From the NCBI RefSeq assembly GCF_900143215.1, contig NZ_FRDM01000003.1, positions 62,001 through 126,000 of the forward strand: a stretch of 64,000 nt of DNA, in the 5' to 3' direction. Position numbers and translations under genes: made by a program. This stretch comes from Geodermatophilus obscurus. Lineage in GTDB: Bacteria; Actinomycetota; Actinomycetes; Mycobacteriales; Geodermatophilaceae. This document shows positions 34,943 through 43,627 of this stretch, piece by piece. Numbering within the stretch: position 1 is the first letter of the stretch; each line of letters starts with the position of its first letter. A model generated the notes under the pieces. That model made no database searches. It was not told the origin of the DNA and saw only the letters and a list, made by a program, of their open reading frames with translations.

Positions 34943-35661
34943 TCAGCCGGTGGCCGGCGCCCCGATCACCGCGTCGAGCAGGGCGGCGCCCCGGAGCAGT
35001 GCCCGCGACCGGGCGGTGATGGCGGCCTCCCGGGTGGCGAGCGTCGCCTCGACCTCCTCCCACCGGCGCGCCCGGCGCAGCTCGGGCACCAGCATCCGCA
35101 GCGGGTCGATGCGGTACCCGGCGCGGCGCAGCTGGTGCACGATCCGCGCGTCGCGGACGTCGCTCGGCGAGTAGCTGCGCGCCCCGCCGCCGGGCGACCG
35201 CCGCGGCACCACGAGCCCCTCGACGTCCCAGTGGCGCAGCGTCGAGGTCCGGACCCCGAGGGCGGCGGCGAGCTCGGAGACGCCCATCGCGTCCGAGGGC
35301 CGGGGCTCGTCGATCGGCTCGGCCGCGATCGCGGCCGCCGCCTCCTTCGCCAGCCCGAGCTCCCCCGCTCGGTGTGCAGCCGGGCGTGGGCCTCGTCCAG
35401 CAGGGCGAGCAGGTCCGACGGCGGCCCGTCGTGGGCCGCGCGCACCATCCGCTTGGCGTCGACCGGGCCGATGCCGGCCGCGAGGGCGCGGTACGCCAGC
35501 ACGGCCTGCACGTGCGCCTCGGTGTAGCTGCGGTAGCCGGACCGGGTGCGCGCCACGGGGGGCAGGACGCCGTCGCGCTCGAGGTCGCGGACCTGCTGGA
35601 CCGAGTACCCGGCCCGCCGGGCGACATCGACCGTCCGCAGGCCTGACTGGAGACTTCTCAC
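34943..35661 (-). pseudogene. frameshifted MerR family regulator with two helix-turn-helix domains
   Basis: The first MerR domain (TVDVARRAGYSVQQVRDLE, RTRSGYRSYTEAHVQAVL) starts at ATG 35661. The second (MGVSELAAALGVRTSTLRHW, PGGGARSYSPSDVRDARIV) lies in another frame and ends with TGA at 34943-34945. The frames would join as ...LHTERG-ELGLAKE... if one more G/C were present in the five-base C run at 35362-35366. The rebuilt protein of 239 residues would be a typical double-MerR regulator. Either a recent inactivation or an assembly error in a homopolymer. It is divergent from the DUF6194 gene. Confidence 0.75.
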
Positions 35662-35723
35662 GCCGTCCTCTCGGTCGAGACCGCCGAAGTCTCCACCAGC
35701 ACCTCAACGGAACACTGGAAGGC

Positions 35724-36256
35724 ATGAGCGTGGACGAGGTCATCAACTCATCGAGGGCCTGGGCGGCGTGCTGACACTGCGGCCGCAGCCCGGCGACGGC
35801 TCCCCGGAGATCGCCTGGGACGACGCCTTCCTCTACTACGCGCCCGACGGCGTCGTCCCCCGGACCCAGCCCTTCGCCACCGTCGTGACCAAGGACCACC
35901 CCGGCGACGCGGGCTCGCGGCTCGACCGTCCCGGCGCCTTCCGCGTCAACGTCGCCGCCGGGACCGACGATTTCCGGCGGTGGACCGGCCGGGACCCCCG
36001 GGAGCCGGCCACCGGCGACCTCGACCCGAGCACTCCGGACGTCGTCCTCCCCCACCCCGTCCACGGCCACCTGGGATGGCTCGCCGTCGTCGACCCGGGG
36101 TCCCGCACGGACCAGGCGGTCCGGGACCTGCTGCGGACGGCGCACTCCCTGGCCCGCGCCCGGTACGAGCGCCGCTCCGGATCGGCGCCCGTTCCGCAGG
36201 CGCGGCGTCCGGTTGCCGGTCCCGCTGCCCGCGACGGCGCGCTAGGTTGGGGATAA
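35724..36256 (+). pseudogene. frameshifted DUF6194 family protein
   Basis: ATG at 35724 encodes MSVDEVIN and then leaves frame; the rest, IEGLGGVLTLRPQPGDG, DAFLYYAPDGVVPRTQPF, DRPGAFRVNVAAG and HGHLGWLAVVDPG, is in another frame to the TAA at 36254. Adding one T at 35748 (AAC-TC to AAC-TTC) restores the usual MSVDEVINFIEGLGG start. DUF6194 proteins are small actinobacterial proteins of unknown function. The stop codon lies inside a copy of the dispersed 14-mer. Same single-base-loss pattern as the adjacent divergent gene. Confidence 0.75.
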
Positions 36257-36259
36257 CGG
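36246..36259 (+). repeat. dispersed 14-mer, copy 4
   Basis: GTTGGGGATAACGG overlapping the 3' end of the DUF6194 reading frame; its TAA serves as the stop. Confidence 0.9.
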
Positions 36260-36350
36260 TTGGGTTGACCGTTCGGGACGGCTACGACCGGCCCGAGCCG
36301 TGCCACGGTGTCCTCCTCCGCCCCACCCCGAGCCGGGAGGACGCGCGACC

Positions 36351-36704
36351 ATGACGGGACCGAGCCGCGAGGAGCTGCTGCGAGCGCTCTACCGGGCCTT
36401 CAACGCACGCGACGTCGACACGGTGCTGGCCGCCATGGCCGCGGACGTCGACTGGCCCAACGGCTGGGAGGGCGGCCGGGTCGTCGGGCACGACGCCGTC
36501 CGCCGCTACTGGGAACGCCAGTGGGCCGAGATCCGGCCGAGAGTCGAGCCGACCGGCATCCGTGAGCGCACCGACGGCACGGTCGAGGTGGGCGTGCACC
36601 AGGTGGTCCGCGACCGGGGCGGCGCCCTGCTCGCGGTCGGCGACGTCCGCCACGTCTACACCTTCGCGGGCGGGCTGGTCGCGCGCATGGACGTCGAGCA
36701 GTAG
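36351..36704 (+). CDS. SnoaL / NTF2-like family protein
   Basis: A 117-residue protein of the nuclear-transport-factor-2 fold: a helix-rich start LLRALYRAFNARDVDTVLAAM, then VDWPNGWEGGRVVGHDAVRRY and a beta half ending VYTFAGGLVARMDVEQ. The group includes polyketide cyclases, isomerases and binding proteins; no catalytic pair can be assigned. ATG at 36351 follows GGGAGG. Stands alone. Confidence 0.87.
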   Translation: MTGPSREELLRALYRAFNARDVDTVLAAMAADVDWPNGWEGGRVVGHDAVRRYWERQWAEIRPRVEPTGIRERTDGTVEVGVHQVVRDRGGALLAVGDVRHVYTFAGGLVARMDVEQ

Positions 36705-36903
36705 CGCGAGGCGGTCCCGGCACCGTCAGCGCGGTCGCAGCGGCCTGCCCTGCGCGTTCCGCTCGACCGCGTCGTGGCGCTGGAGGACGTGGCGTCGCGT
36801 CCCGGGCACGCGGGCTCCGGGCGGCCGCGCGGCGAGGTGGTGGTCTCGCTGGCCGTGCAGCCGTCGCCCGCCGGGCCCGGTCGGGTCCGGGCAGCCCGGA
36901 CGG

Positions 36904-37977
36904 TCAGACCGACGTGGCCGCGACGTCCGCGGCGCCCGGAGCGGGTGCGACGGCGCTCTGGTCCCGGCCGCCGCGCTTGGCCGCGTAGAGGGCCGCGTCG
37001 GCGGCGGCGTAGAGGTCGCGCAGCTCGCTCGCGTGGTCCGGGGCGTGCGCCACGCCGACGCTCACGGTGAGCGGCAGCAGCCGGCCGTCGGGCAGCGGCA
37101 GCGGCGCCGCGCGGACGGCGGCGACCAGGTCATCGGCGCGGCGGGCGGCGACCTCGGCCGAGCAGCCGGGCAGCAGCACCGCGAGCTCGTCACCGCCCAG
37201 CCGGCTGACGACGGCGTCCGTGGTGCGGATGACGCCGGTGAGGACGCCGGCCAGGTGCACCAGGGCGTCGTCCCCCACCGGGTGGCCGTGGCCGTCGTTG
37301 ATGGACTTGAAGCGGTCGACGTCGACGAGCACCAGGGCCGTCCCCCGGTCGGTGGCCGACGCCGACAGCGCGCTGGAGAGGGCGTCGTCGAGGACCCGGC
37401 GGGTGACCAGGCCGGTCAGCGAGTCGACCGCGGCCTGCCGCTCGAGAGCACGCACCAGCTGCTCCTGGCCGTCGACCGCCCGGGCCAGCAGCACCGCCAT
37501 GACGACCAGCACCACCCCGATGAAGAGCAGGTCGGTCAGGGCCTCGGCGCGCTCCTCGGTCCGCAGCAGGAAGGCCCCGTCGACGACGATCGCCATCGTG
37601 GTGACCGCCGCCGCGACCGGTGCACGCAGCTGCGAGGCCGCGAAGAGCACCGGCAGGGCCAGCAGGGGATGGGCGACGTTCTCGGCGTCCGGGTAGACGA
37701 GCACGAGCGTCCCGATGGCGACCACCCCCACGACGGGCATGGCCGGCCAGACGCACCACCGGGTCAGCCGGGAGCGGGCCACCGCGTGCGGCAGCGCTGC
37801 GAAGACCAGCAGACCGCCCAGCAGTGGCACGGCGACCGCGGAGCCGACCGTCGACGACGGCGTGGGCTCCACGACCAGGTAGGCCGTCAGCAGGAAGGCA
37901 CCGGCGAGGAAGAGCACGGTGGAGACGCGGGCGGCCTGCCGCTCGTTCCGGGGCCGCAGGACCGAGGACTTTCGCAC
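36904..37977 (-). CDS. membrane diguanylate cyclase (GGDEF domain)
   Basis: A 357-residue protein with about six membrane helices in residues 20-165 and a cytosolic GGDEF domain from about 180. The catalytic loop is SRLGGDELAV with GGDEL at 261-265, a tolerated variant of GGDEF, and DSLTGLVTRR and VDVDRFKSINDGHGHPVGD precede it. It would make cyclic di-GMP from GTP. A standard RxxD inhibition site with five-residue spacing is not seen. The membrane part resembles a generic MASE-like sensor. Single gene. Confidence 0.88.
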   Translation of the reverse strand: MRKSSVLRPRNERQAARVSTVLFLAGAFLLTAYLVVEPTPSSTVGSAVAVPLLGGLLVFAALPHAVARSRLTRWCVWPAMPVVGVVAIGTLVLVYPDAENVAHPLLALPVLFAASQLRAPVAAAVTTMAIVVDGAFLLRTEERAEALTDLLFIGVVLVVMAVLLARAVDGQEQLVRALERQAAVDSLTGLVTRRVLDDALSSALSASATDRGTALVLVDVDRFKSINDGHGHPVGDDALVHLAGVLTGVIRTTDAVVSRLGGDELAVLLPGCSAEVAARRADDLVAAVRAAPLPLPDGRLLPLTVSVGVAHAPDHASELRDLYAAADAALYAAKRGGRDQSAVAPAPGAADVAATSV

Positions 37978-38159
37978 ACCGCCGTCAACGGCACGCCTGC
38001 TGCCGGCCTGGAGCCGTGCGAGCGCCGCGGGAACCGGAGATCACCCCTGCGGGGGGCGTGCCGGCGCGGCACACGCGCCGTCCGGACCGCAGGGGCGGAG
38101 CGGCGCCCGCTCGTCGGGCCGCCGCTCGCCCGGCGTCGCCGCCGGACCCGCCCGCGGGC

Positions 38160-39821
38160 TCAGCCGGCATCGGCCCAGGAGGCGACCACCGCGACGTCGA
38201 GCGGGAAGTCGACGGGGAACCCGCCGAACAGGAGACGGCCGGCGGTGGCCGCGGCGGCGCGCACCTCCTCGGCGGCCGCGGCGGCGAGGTGCGCGGGCGC
38301 GTGGACGACGACCTCGTCGTGCAGGAAGAAGACCAGGTGCGGCCGCTGCTCCAGCGGGCCGGTGCCGCCCAGCCGCCACAGCCGGTTGCGCAGGTCGGCC
38401 AGCCAGCACAGGGCCCACTCCGCACCGGTGCCCTGGACGACGAAGTTGCGGGTGAACCGCCCCCAGGCGCGGCGGGCACGGTCCCGCTCCTCCGGCGACC
38501 CGCTGACCTCGGCCGGCTCGCCGAGCGCGACGGCGCGCTCGGCCCACGCGCCGGTGGGGCGCGGTGAGCCGCGGCCGAGCAGGGTGTGCACCACCTCGCC
38601 GCGCTCCCCCGCCCGGGCCGCCTCCTCGACCAGACCGATCGCCCGGGGGTAGCGGCGGGCCAGCCGGGGCAGGATGCGGCCGCTCTCGCCCCGGGTGGCG
38701 CCGTACATCGCGCCGAGCAGCGCCAGCTTGGCCTGTGCCCGCGACTCGACCGTGCCGGCGGTCACCATGCCCTCGTAGAGGTCGGCGGCGCGGGCGGCCT
38801 CGGTCATCGCGCCGTCCCCGCTCATGCCGGCGAGCACCCGCGGCTCCAGCTGGGCGACGTCGGCGACGACGAGCCGCCAGCCGTCGTCGGCCACCGCCGC
38901 CGGGCGGACCTGGAGCGGGACCGAGAGCGCTCCGCCACCGTTGGACGCCCACCGCCCGGTCACCACGCCGCCGGGCACGAACCACGACCGGAACCGGCCG
39001 TCGCGGACCCAGGCGTCCAGCCAGGCCCAGCCGTTGGCGGTCAGCAGGCGGGCCAGCCGCTTGTACTCCAGCAGCGGGCCGACGGCGGGGTGGTCGAGCT
39101 GCTCGAGCGTCCAGGAGCGGGTGTCCTCCACCGGCAGCCCCGCGGCCTGCAGTGCCGCGAGCAGCGCACCGGGCGAGTCGGGGTTCAGGCCCGGTGCCCG
39201 CAGCGCCGCGCGGACCTCCTGGGCCAGCGCCTCCAGGACCGCCGGGCGGGCACCGTGCGGCGGGCGCGGGCCCAGCAGCTCGGTGAGCAGTTGCTCGTGC
39301 ACGTCGGCCCGCCACGGCAGCCCGGCGTGCGTCATCTCGGCCGCCACCAGCGCCCCGGAGGACTCCGCCGCCAGCAGCAGCGCCAGCCGGGCCGGTTCCG
39401 GGGAGGCGGCGACCGCGGCCTGCTGGCGCTCGTGCTCGGCCACCGGGTCCAGGCCGTCGGCGGGGTCGTCGAGCGGGAAGAGGGCGGGGTCCGGAGCGGT
39501 GACCGGCTGCAGCGCGTCCCAGGCCGCGGTCTCACCGGCGGCGAGCAGGGACTGGTCGACGAACGGCGAGCGCCGCAGCACCGCGTGGGTGAGCCGCAGG
39601 TCGGTGCAGCGCTCGACGCGGACGCCGACGTCCAGGAGCGCCGGGTACCAGCGGGTGGTGTCGTCCCACACCCAGCGGACCGGCGTGCGCTCCCGGTCCG
39701 CGACGACGGCCGCCAGCTGACCGGCGCGGTGCCGGGTGACCCCGGCCGCCGTCCCGTCCTCGGCGAGCTCCCGGACCTCCACGACGCCCCCGCCCCGGCG
39801 CAGCAGGACGACGCGGTTCAC
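38160..39821 (-). CDS. family A DNA polymerase (bifunctional exonuclease/polymerase type)
   Basis: A 553-residue actinobacterial relative of DNA polymerase I without the 5'-3' exonuclease domain. Polymerase motif A is VVADVAQLEPRVLA, motif B RAQAKLALLGAMYGATRGES, and motif C FFLHDEVVVHAP with the catalytic HDE. The N-terminal 190 residues hold the position of the 3'-5' exonuclease, but no DxE motif is visible, so proofreading is doubtful. Usually present beside the ordinary polA in these genomes and of unproven function, perhaps in repair. Monocistronic. Confidence 0.87.
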   Translation of the reverse strand: MNRVVLLRRGGGVVEVRELAEDGTAAGVTRHRAGQLAAVVADRERTPVRWVWDDTTRWYPALLDVGVRVERCTDLRLTHAVLRRSPFVDQSLLAAGETAAWDALQPVTAPDPALFPLDDPADGLDPVAEHERQQAAVAASPEPARLALLLAAESSGALVAAEMTHAGLPWRADVHEQLLTELLGPRPPHGARPAVLEALAQEVRAALRAPGLNPDSPGALLAALQAAGLPVEDTRSWTLEQLDHPAVGPLLEYKRLARLLTANGWAWLDAWVRDGRFRSWFVPGGVVTGRWASNGGGALSVPLQVRPAAVADDGWRLVVADVAQLEPRVLAGMSGDGAMTEAARAADLYEGMVTAGTVESRAQAKLALLGAMYGATRGESGRILPRLARRYPRAIGLVEEAARAGERGEVVHTLLGRGSPRPTGAWAERAVALGEPAEVSGSPEERDRARRAWGRFTRNFVVQGTGAEWALCWLADLRNRLWRLGGTGPLEQRPHLVFFLHDEVVVHAPAHLAAAAAEEVRAAAATAGRLLFGGFPVDFPLDVAVVASWADAG

Positions 39822-39903
39822 CGCCGCAGTGTCGCCGCCGGGACCGACGGATCGTGCGCGCCACGGGCGGGGCGCCCGTTCCGCGACGCCGGCGGGCGGC
39901 CGC

Positions 39904-40329
39904 TCAGGGCACCGATCCGGGCGGGACGACCCACTCGGTGGCCTGGCCGGTCACGGCTGCGACGCTGTCGTAGTCCCCGTCGTAGTGCAGCACGGTCACC
40001 CGGTGCCGCTCGGCCACCGCACCGACGACCAGGTCGGCCAGCCCGACGCCGCGCCACCGGCCGGCCTCGGCCAGGGCCGCCTGGACCTGCAGCGCGCGCT
40101 GCCAGTCCTCGTCCTCGGTGGGCAGGTACTCGTAGGCGAGCCGGCGGTCGGCCCGGACCTCCCGGTACTCCCGCGGGGACCGGGCGCTGTACAGGGCCTC
40201 CAGGTCCAGGGCGGCGCAGGTGGCGAGCAGCCCGGCGGACAGCAGGGGCACGACGCGGTCGGCCACCTGCGGGGCGGGCACCCTCGCGGCGGCACTGGTG
40301 TCGAGCAGGTAGCGGGCGACTACCGCCAT
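39904..40329 (-). CDS. vapC: PIN-domain toxin VapC
   Basis: A 141-residue PIN-domain RNase. Acidic active-site residues: D10 in RYLLDTSAAAR, an E in CAALDLEALY, D in VGLADLVVGAVAE and D in VLHYDGDYD. The pattern GLADLVVGAVAERHRVTVLHYDGD is typical of mycobacterial VapCs. ATG at 40329 overlaps the end of vapB by ten bases. Independent of the Phd/VapC module at dif. Confidence 0.9.
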   Translation of the reverse strand: MAVVARYLLDTSAAARVPAPQVADRVVPLLSAGLLATCAALDLEALYSARSPREYREVRADRRLAYEYLPTEDEDWQRALQVQAALAEAGRWRGVGLADLVVGAVAERHRVTVLHYDGDYDSVAAVTGQATEWVVPPGSVP

Positions 40330-40526
40330 GCCCGGTCCCGGTCCTCGCCGACGGCGAGCCGGGCCGAGGACCCGTCGAGCAGCCGCTCCACCTCGCGCCG
40401 ACGGGCGGCGGAGGCAGCCGCCTCGCGCAGCGCCCGGCCGACCGTCTCCCTGATCGTCGAGGTCGACAGCGCCGCCCGGGCCGCGTCGAGGTCGGCGTCG
40501 TCGATCTCCACCAGGCGCTTGGTCAT
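40320..40526 (-). CDS. vapB: VapB antitoxin (ribbon-helix-helix type)
   Basis: A 68-residue antitoxin: TKRLVEIDDADLDAARAAL is the ribbon-helix-helix start and TSTIRETVGRALREAA the second helix region, as in mycobacterial VapB proteins. The C-terminal 25 residues would bind VapC. Starts with ATG at 40526; an operator with strong palindromes is immediately upstream. Confidence 0.9.
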   Translation of the reverse strand: MTKRLVEIDDADLDAARAALSTSTIRETVGRALREAAASAARRREVERLLDGSSARLAVGEDRDRAWR

Positions 40527-40536
40527 GCACCCGAGG

Positions 40537-40568
40537 ATATACGGAGTGCGCTACTGCGTATATACGCA
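40537..40568. promoter_or_regulatory. palindromic operator upstream of vapBC
   Basis: TGCGTATATACGCA (40555-40568) is a perfect 14-bp palindrome, and ATATACG at 40537-40543 repeats one half. The AT-rich core stands out in this genome. It lies 11-42 bp from the vapB start, fitting autorepression by VapBC. Confidence 0.7.
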
Positions 40569-40690
40569 GCCCCCCGTGGTGGAGCGGCGCCGGCCGCCGG
40601 CGAGCGTTCCGGCTGCGGAGTGTGCGCGCAGGACCGCGGCGATGTGGGGCCGGGCGGAGGTGTCGCGTCGTCCCCCGGTGGCAGGGTGGC

Positions 40691-40712
40691 CGTGCCGCCG
40701 GACGGCGGCACG
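40691..40712. repeat. hairpin upstream of the SRPBCC gene
   Basis: CGTGCCGCC and GGCGGCACG form a 9-bp stem with a GGAC loop, 24 bp before the SRPBCC start codon. It could mask translation or end transcription from upstream. Confidence 0.45.
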
Positions 40713-40735
40713 GGAGTCGACGGAGTGGGGCAGCG

Positions 40736-41188
40736 ATGCAGGACGTGGAGGTCCGCCGGCACGTCACGGCGCCGGTGCAGCGGGTGTGGGACGTGGCGAC
40801 CGACCTCGCGGGTTCACCGGAGGTGGTCCGGGGGATCGACGCCGTGGAGGTGCTCACGCCGGGGCCCTTCGGCGTCGGGACGCGCTGGCGGGAGACGCGC
40901 ACGATGATGGGCCGGTCGGCGACCGAGGAGATGACGGTGACCGCGGTGGAGCCACAGCGGTCCTACCGGGTCGAGGCGGCGAGCCGGGGCGCCCACTACG
41001 TGTCGACGTTCGCGTTCACCCCGTCCGCCGACGGCGGGACGGACGTGACGGTGACCTTCGGCAGCCGGCCGACGAGCACGGTGGCGCGGGTCCTCGGGGC
41101 GGTCACCGCGCCGCTGGGACGCCGTGCCGTGACCAGGGCGCTGGAGCAGGACCTGCACGACATCGCGGTGGCTGCCGAGCGGGCCTGA
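40736..41188 (+). CDS. SRPBCC family protein (polyketide cyclase/dehydrase-like)
   Basis: A 150-residue START-like fold protein: VRRHVTAPVQRVWDVATDL is the usual first strand and helix, GPFGVGTRWRETRTMMGRSA the middle strands, and a long C-terminal helix TRALEQDLHDIAVAAERA. Such proteins bind hydrophobic ligands; the specific role is unknown. ATG at 40736. Divergent from vapBC. Confidence 0.87.
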   Translation: MQDVEVRRHVTAPVQRVWDVATDLAGSPEVVRGIDAVEVLTPGPFGVGTRWRETRTMMGRSATEEMTVTAVEPQRSYRVEAASRGAHYVSTFAFTPSADGGTDVTVTFGSRPTSTVARVLGAVTAPLGRRAVTRALEQDLHDIAVAAERA

Positions 41189-41399
41189 ACCGGCTGGTCA
41201 GCCGCCGACGTCGCTCCCCCGGTCACCCCGGTCGACGACGGTCCCCGGCCACCCGGCGCTGAGGCCCGGCGGCGACTCGCAGGAGTGGGTCGCCGCCGGG
41301 CCTCGTCCCGGAGGACGGCGCCGCGGCGGGCACCTAGGGTCGGCGGCCGTGCGCCGTTCGTCGGCGCGCAGCCGCTGCCGTCGACGTCTGCGAGGTGCC

Positions 41400-42170
41400 G
41401 TGTCCGACGCCACCGCGACTCCCGCCCCGGTCCCCGTACGGGTGCTCGGCGGGCCCACCGCGCTCATCCGGTACGGCGGCCTCCGGTTCCTCACGGACCC
41501 GACGTTCGACGCCCCGGGCGAGTACCCGCTCGGCGGTGGCCGGTCGCTCACCAAGACCGCCCCGTGCGCCGTCGACCCCGCCGGCCTGGGTCCGGTCGAC
41601 GCGGTCCTGCTCTCCCACGACCAGCACCCCGACAACCTGGACACCGCCGGTCGCGCCCTGCTCGCCGACGTCCCGGTCGTCCTCACCACCCGCAGCGCGG
41701 CAGCGCGCCTCGGCGGGACGACGCGGGGGCTCGCCCCCTGGGACGCCGTCGACCTCCCCCGCCCCGGTGGCGGGACCGTCACCGTGACCGCGACGCCCGC
41801 GCTGCACGGCCCGGAGGGGTGCGAGCCGGTCACCGGTGAGGTCGTGGGCTTCGTGCTGACCGCCGCCGGGCTGCCGACCGTCCACGTCAGCGGCGACAAC
41901 GCCTCGCTCGACGTCGTGCGGGAGATCGCCGGGCGCGTCGGCCCGGTGGACACGGCGGTGCTCTTCGCCGGCGCCGCCCGCACCGCGCTCTTCGACGGCG
42001 CCCTGCTCACGATCGACGGCGCGCGGGCGGCCGAGGCCGCCACGCTCCTCGGCGCGCGCCGGGTGGTCGCCGCCCACTGCGACAGTTGGGCGCACTTCAC
42101 CGAGAGCCGCGCGGACGTCGTGGCCGCCTTCACCGCGGCCGGGATCGCCGACCGCCTCCAGCTGGACTGA
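41400..42170 (+). CDS. MBL-fold metal-dependent hydrolase (UlaG-like)
   Basis: A 256-residue metallo-beta-lactamase-fold protein. In the canonical HxHxDH motif this protein has SHDQHPDNLD, keeping one His and the Asp; ALHGPEG and VSGDNASLD follow, and AHCDSWAHFTE near the end carries the last His. UlaG-like members hydrolyse lactones or phosphoesters. GTG at 41400 after GAGG is preferred; an in-frame GTG at 41349 would add a basic leader. It precedes the acyl-CoA dehydrogenase by 19 bp, so they form an operon. Confidence 0.82.
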   Translation: MSDATATPAPVPVRVLGGPTALIRYGGLRFLTDPTFDAPGEYPLGGGRSLTKTAPCAVDPAGLGPVDAVLLSHDQHPDNLDTAGRALLADVPVVLTTRSAAARLGGTTRGLAPWDAVDLPRPGGGTVTVTATPALHGPEGCEPVTGEVVGFVLTAAGLPTVHVSGDNASLDVVREIAGRVGPVDTAVLFAGAARTALFDGALLTIDGARAAEAATLLGARRVVAAHCDSWAHFTESRADVVAAFTAAGIADRLQLD

Positions 42171-42189
42171 CCGCGCAGGAGGAGTTCCC

Positions 42190-43374
42190 GTGCCCGACAC
42201 CACCCCCCGGTCCGCCGGACGGGGAGCCGATCTGGAGGCACTGCGGGAGCGCACCCGCGCGCTGTGCGCCGGGTTCCCGGACGCGTACTGGCGCGAGACC
42301 GACCGCGACCGCCGCTATCCGCAGGAGTTCGTCGACACCCTGACCGCGGCCGGCCTGCTGTCGGTCCTCGTCCCTCCCGAGTACGGCGGCGCCGGCCTGG
42401 GCGTGACCGAGGCGTCGGTCGTGATGGAGGAGATCAACCGGTCCGGCGGGCACTCGGCCGCCTGCCACGCGCAGATGTACACGATGGCAGCCCTGCTGCG
42501 GCACGGCAGCCGGGCCCTCAAGGACGCCTACCTGCCGCTCATCGCCCGGGGCGAGCTGCGGCTGCAGGCGTTCTCCGTCACCGAGGCCGCCGCCGGCTCG
42601 GACACCACCGCCATCGCCACCACCGCGACCCGCGACGGCGACGACTACGTCCTCACCGGGCACAAGAACTGGACCAGCCGCATCGCCGAGTCCGACCTGG
42701 CCCTCGTCCTCGCCCGCACCGGCGAGCGGGCCGCCGACCGGACCCGCGGGCTGACCCTCTTCCTCCTCGACCTGCGCCGGGTGCGCGCCCAGCAGCCGGA
42801 GACCCTCGAGGTCGTGCCGGTGCGCACGATGTTCAACTACGCCACCAACCAGGTGCACTACCGCGGCGTGCGGGTGCCTGCCGACCACGTCGTCGGCGAG
42901 GTCGATGCCGGCTTCCGGTACGTGATCGACGGCTGGAACGCCGAGCGCATCCTGCTCGCCGCCGAGGCGATCGGCGACGGCTACTGGTTCGTCGAGCGGG
43001 CCGTCGCCTACGCCACCGAGCGGCAGGTCTTCGGCCGCCCGATCGGCGCCAACCAGGGCATCCAGTTCCCCCTCGCCGACGCCTACATGAAGGTGCGCGC
43101 CGCGGACCTGGCGCGGTGGGAGGCCGCCCGGCTGTTCGACGCGGGACAGCCGTGCGGCGCCGAGGCCAACATGGCCAAGCACCTGGCCTCCGAGGCCAGC
43201 TGGGCCGCGGCCAACGTCGCCCTGGACACCCACGGTGGCAACGGGTTCGTCGACGAGTACGACGTGGAGCGCAAGTTCCGGGAGACCCGGCTGTACCAGG
43301 TGGCGCCGGTCAGCAACAACATGATCAAGGCGTTCGTCGCCACTAAGGTGCTGGGGCTCCCCCGGTCCTACTGA
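42190..43374 (+). CDS. acyl-CoA dehydrogenase family protein
   Basis: A 394-residue flavoprotein of the acyl-CoA dehydrogenase fold: FSVTEAAAGSDTTAIATTA holds the first FAD motif, and GHKNWTSRIAESDLALV the second. The FAD-binding C-terminal part has RQVFGRPIGANQGIQFPLAD and LDTHGGNGFVDEYDVERKF. The catalytic-base position, usually E in IYEGT, appears to be Q in RLYQVAP, as in a known divergent subgroup ending GLPRSY, so a standard dehydrogenation is uncertain. GTG at 42190 is preceded by AGGAGGAG. Operon with the MBL-fold gene. Confidence 0.87.
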   Translation: MPDTTPRSAGRGADLEALRERTRALCAGFPDAYWRETDRDRRYPQEFVDTLTAAGLLSVLVPPEYGGAGLGVTEASVVMEEINRSGGHSAACHAQMYTMAALLRHGSRALKDAYLPLIARGELRLQAFSVTEAAAGSDTTAIATTATRDGDDYVLTGHKNWTSRIAESDLALVLARTGERAADRTRGLTLFLLDLRRVRAQQPETLEVVPVRTMFNYATNQVHYRGVRVPADHVVGEVDAGFRYVIDGWNAERILLAAEAIGDGYWFVERAVAYATERQVFGRPIGANQGIQFPLADAYMKVRAADLARWEAARLFDAGQPCGAEANMAKHLASEASWAAANVALDTHGGNGFVDEYDVERKFRETRLYQVAPVSNNMIKAFVATKVLGLPRSY

Positions 43375-43627
43375 CCGGCCCGCACCCGGGTCGCGGACAC
43401 GGCGTCGACTGCACCCTGACGGACCTGCCCCTCCGCCACCGGTCCCCCGGCCGGCGTCCGGAACCGGGCGCCCGGCCCACGGTCCGGGCCGTTGACGTCC
43501 CGTCCCCTCCGGGTCACCCCCGCCCGCCGGTGCCGGCGGGGTTTCGGACGGTGCGACGCGGGCAGGTCTGCTCCGAGCCCCGGCCCGCGGTTGCCGCGCC
43601 GCACCACGGGACGTCGAGAGGCCGGCC

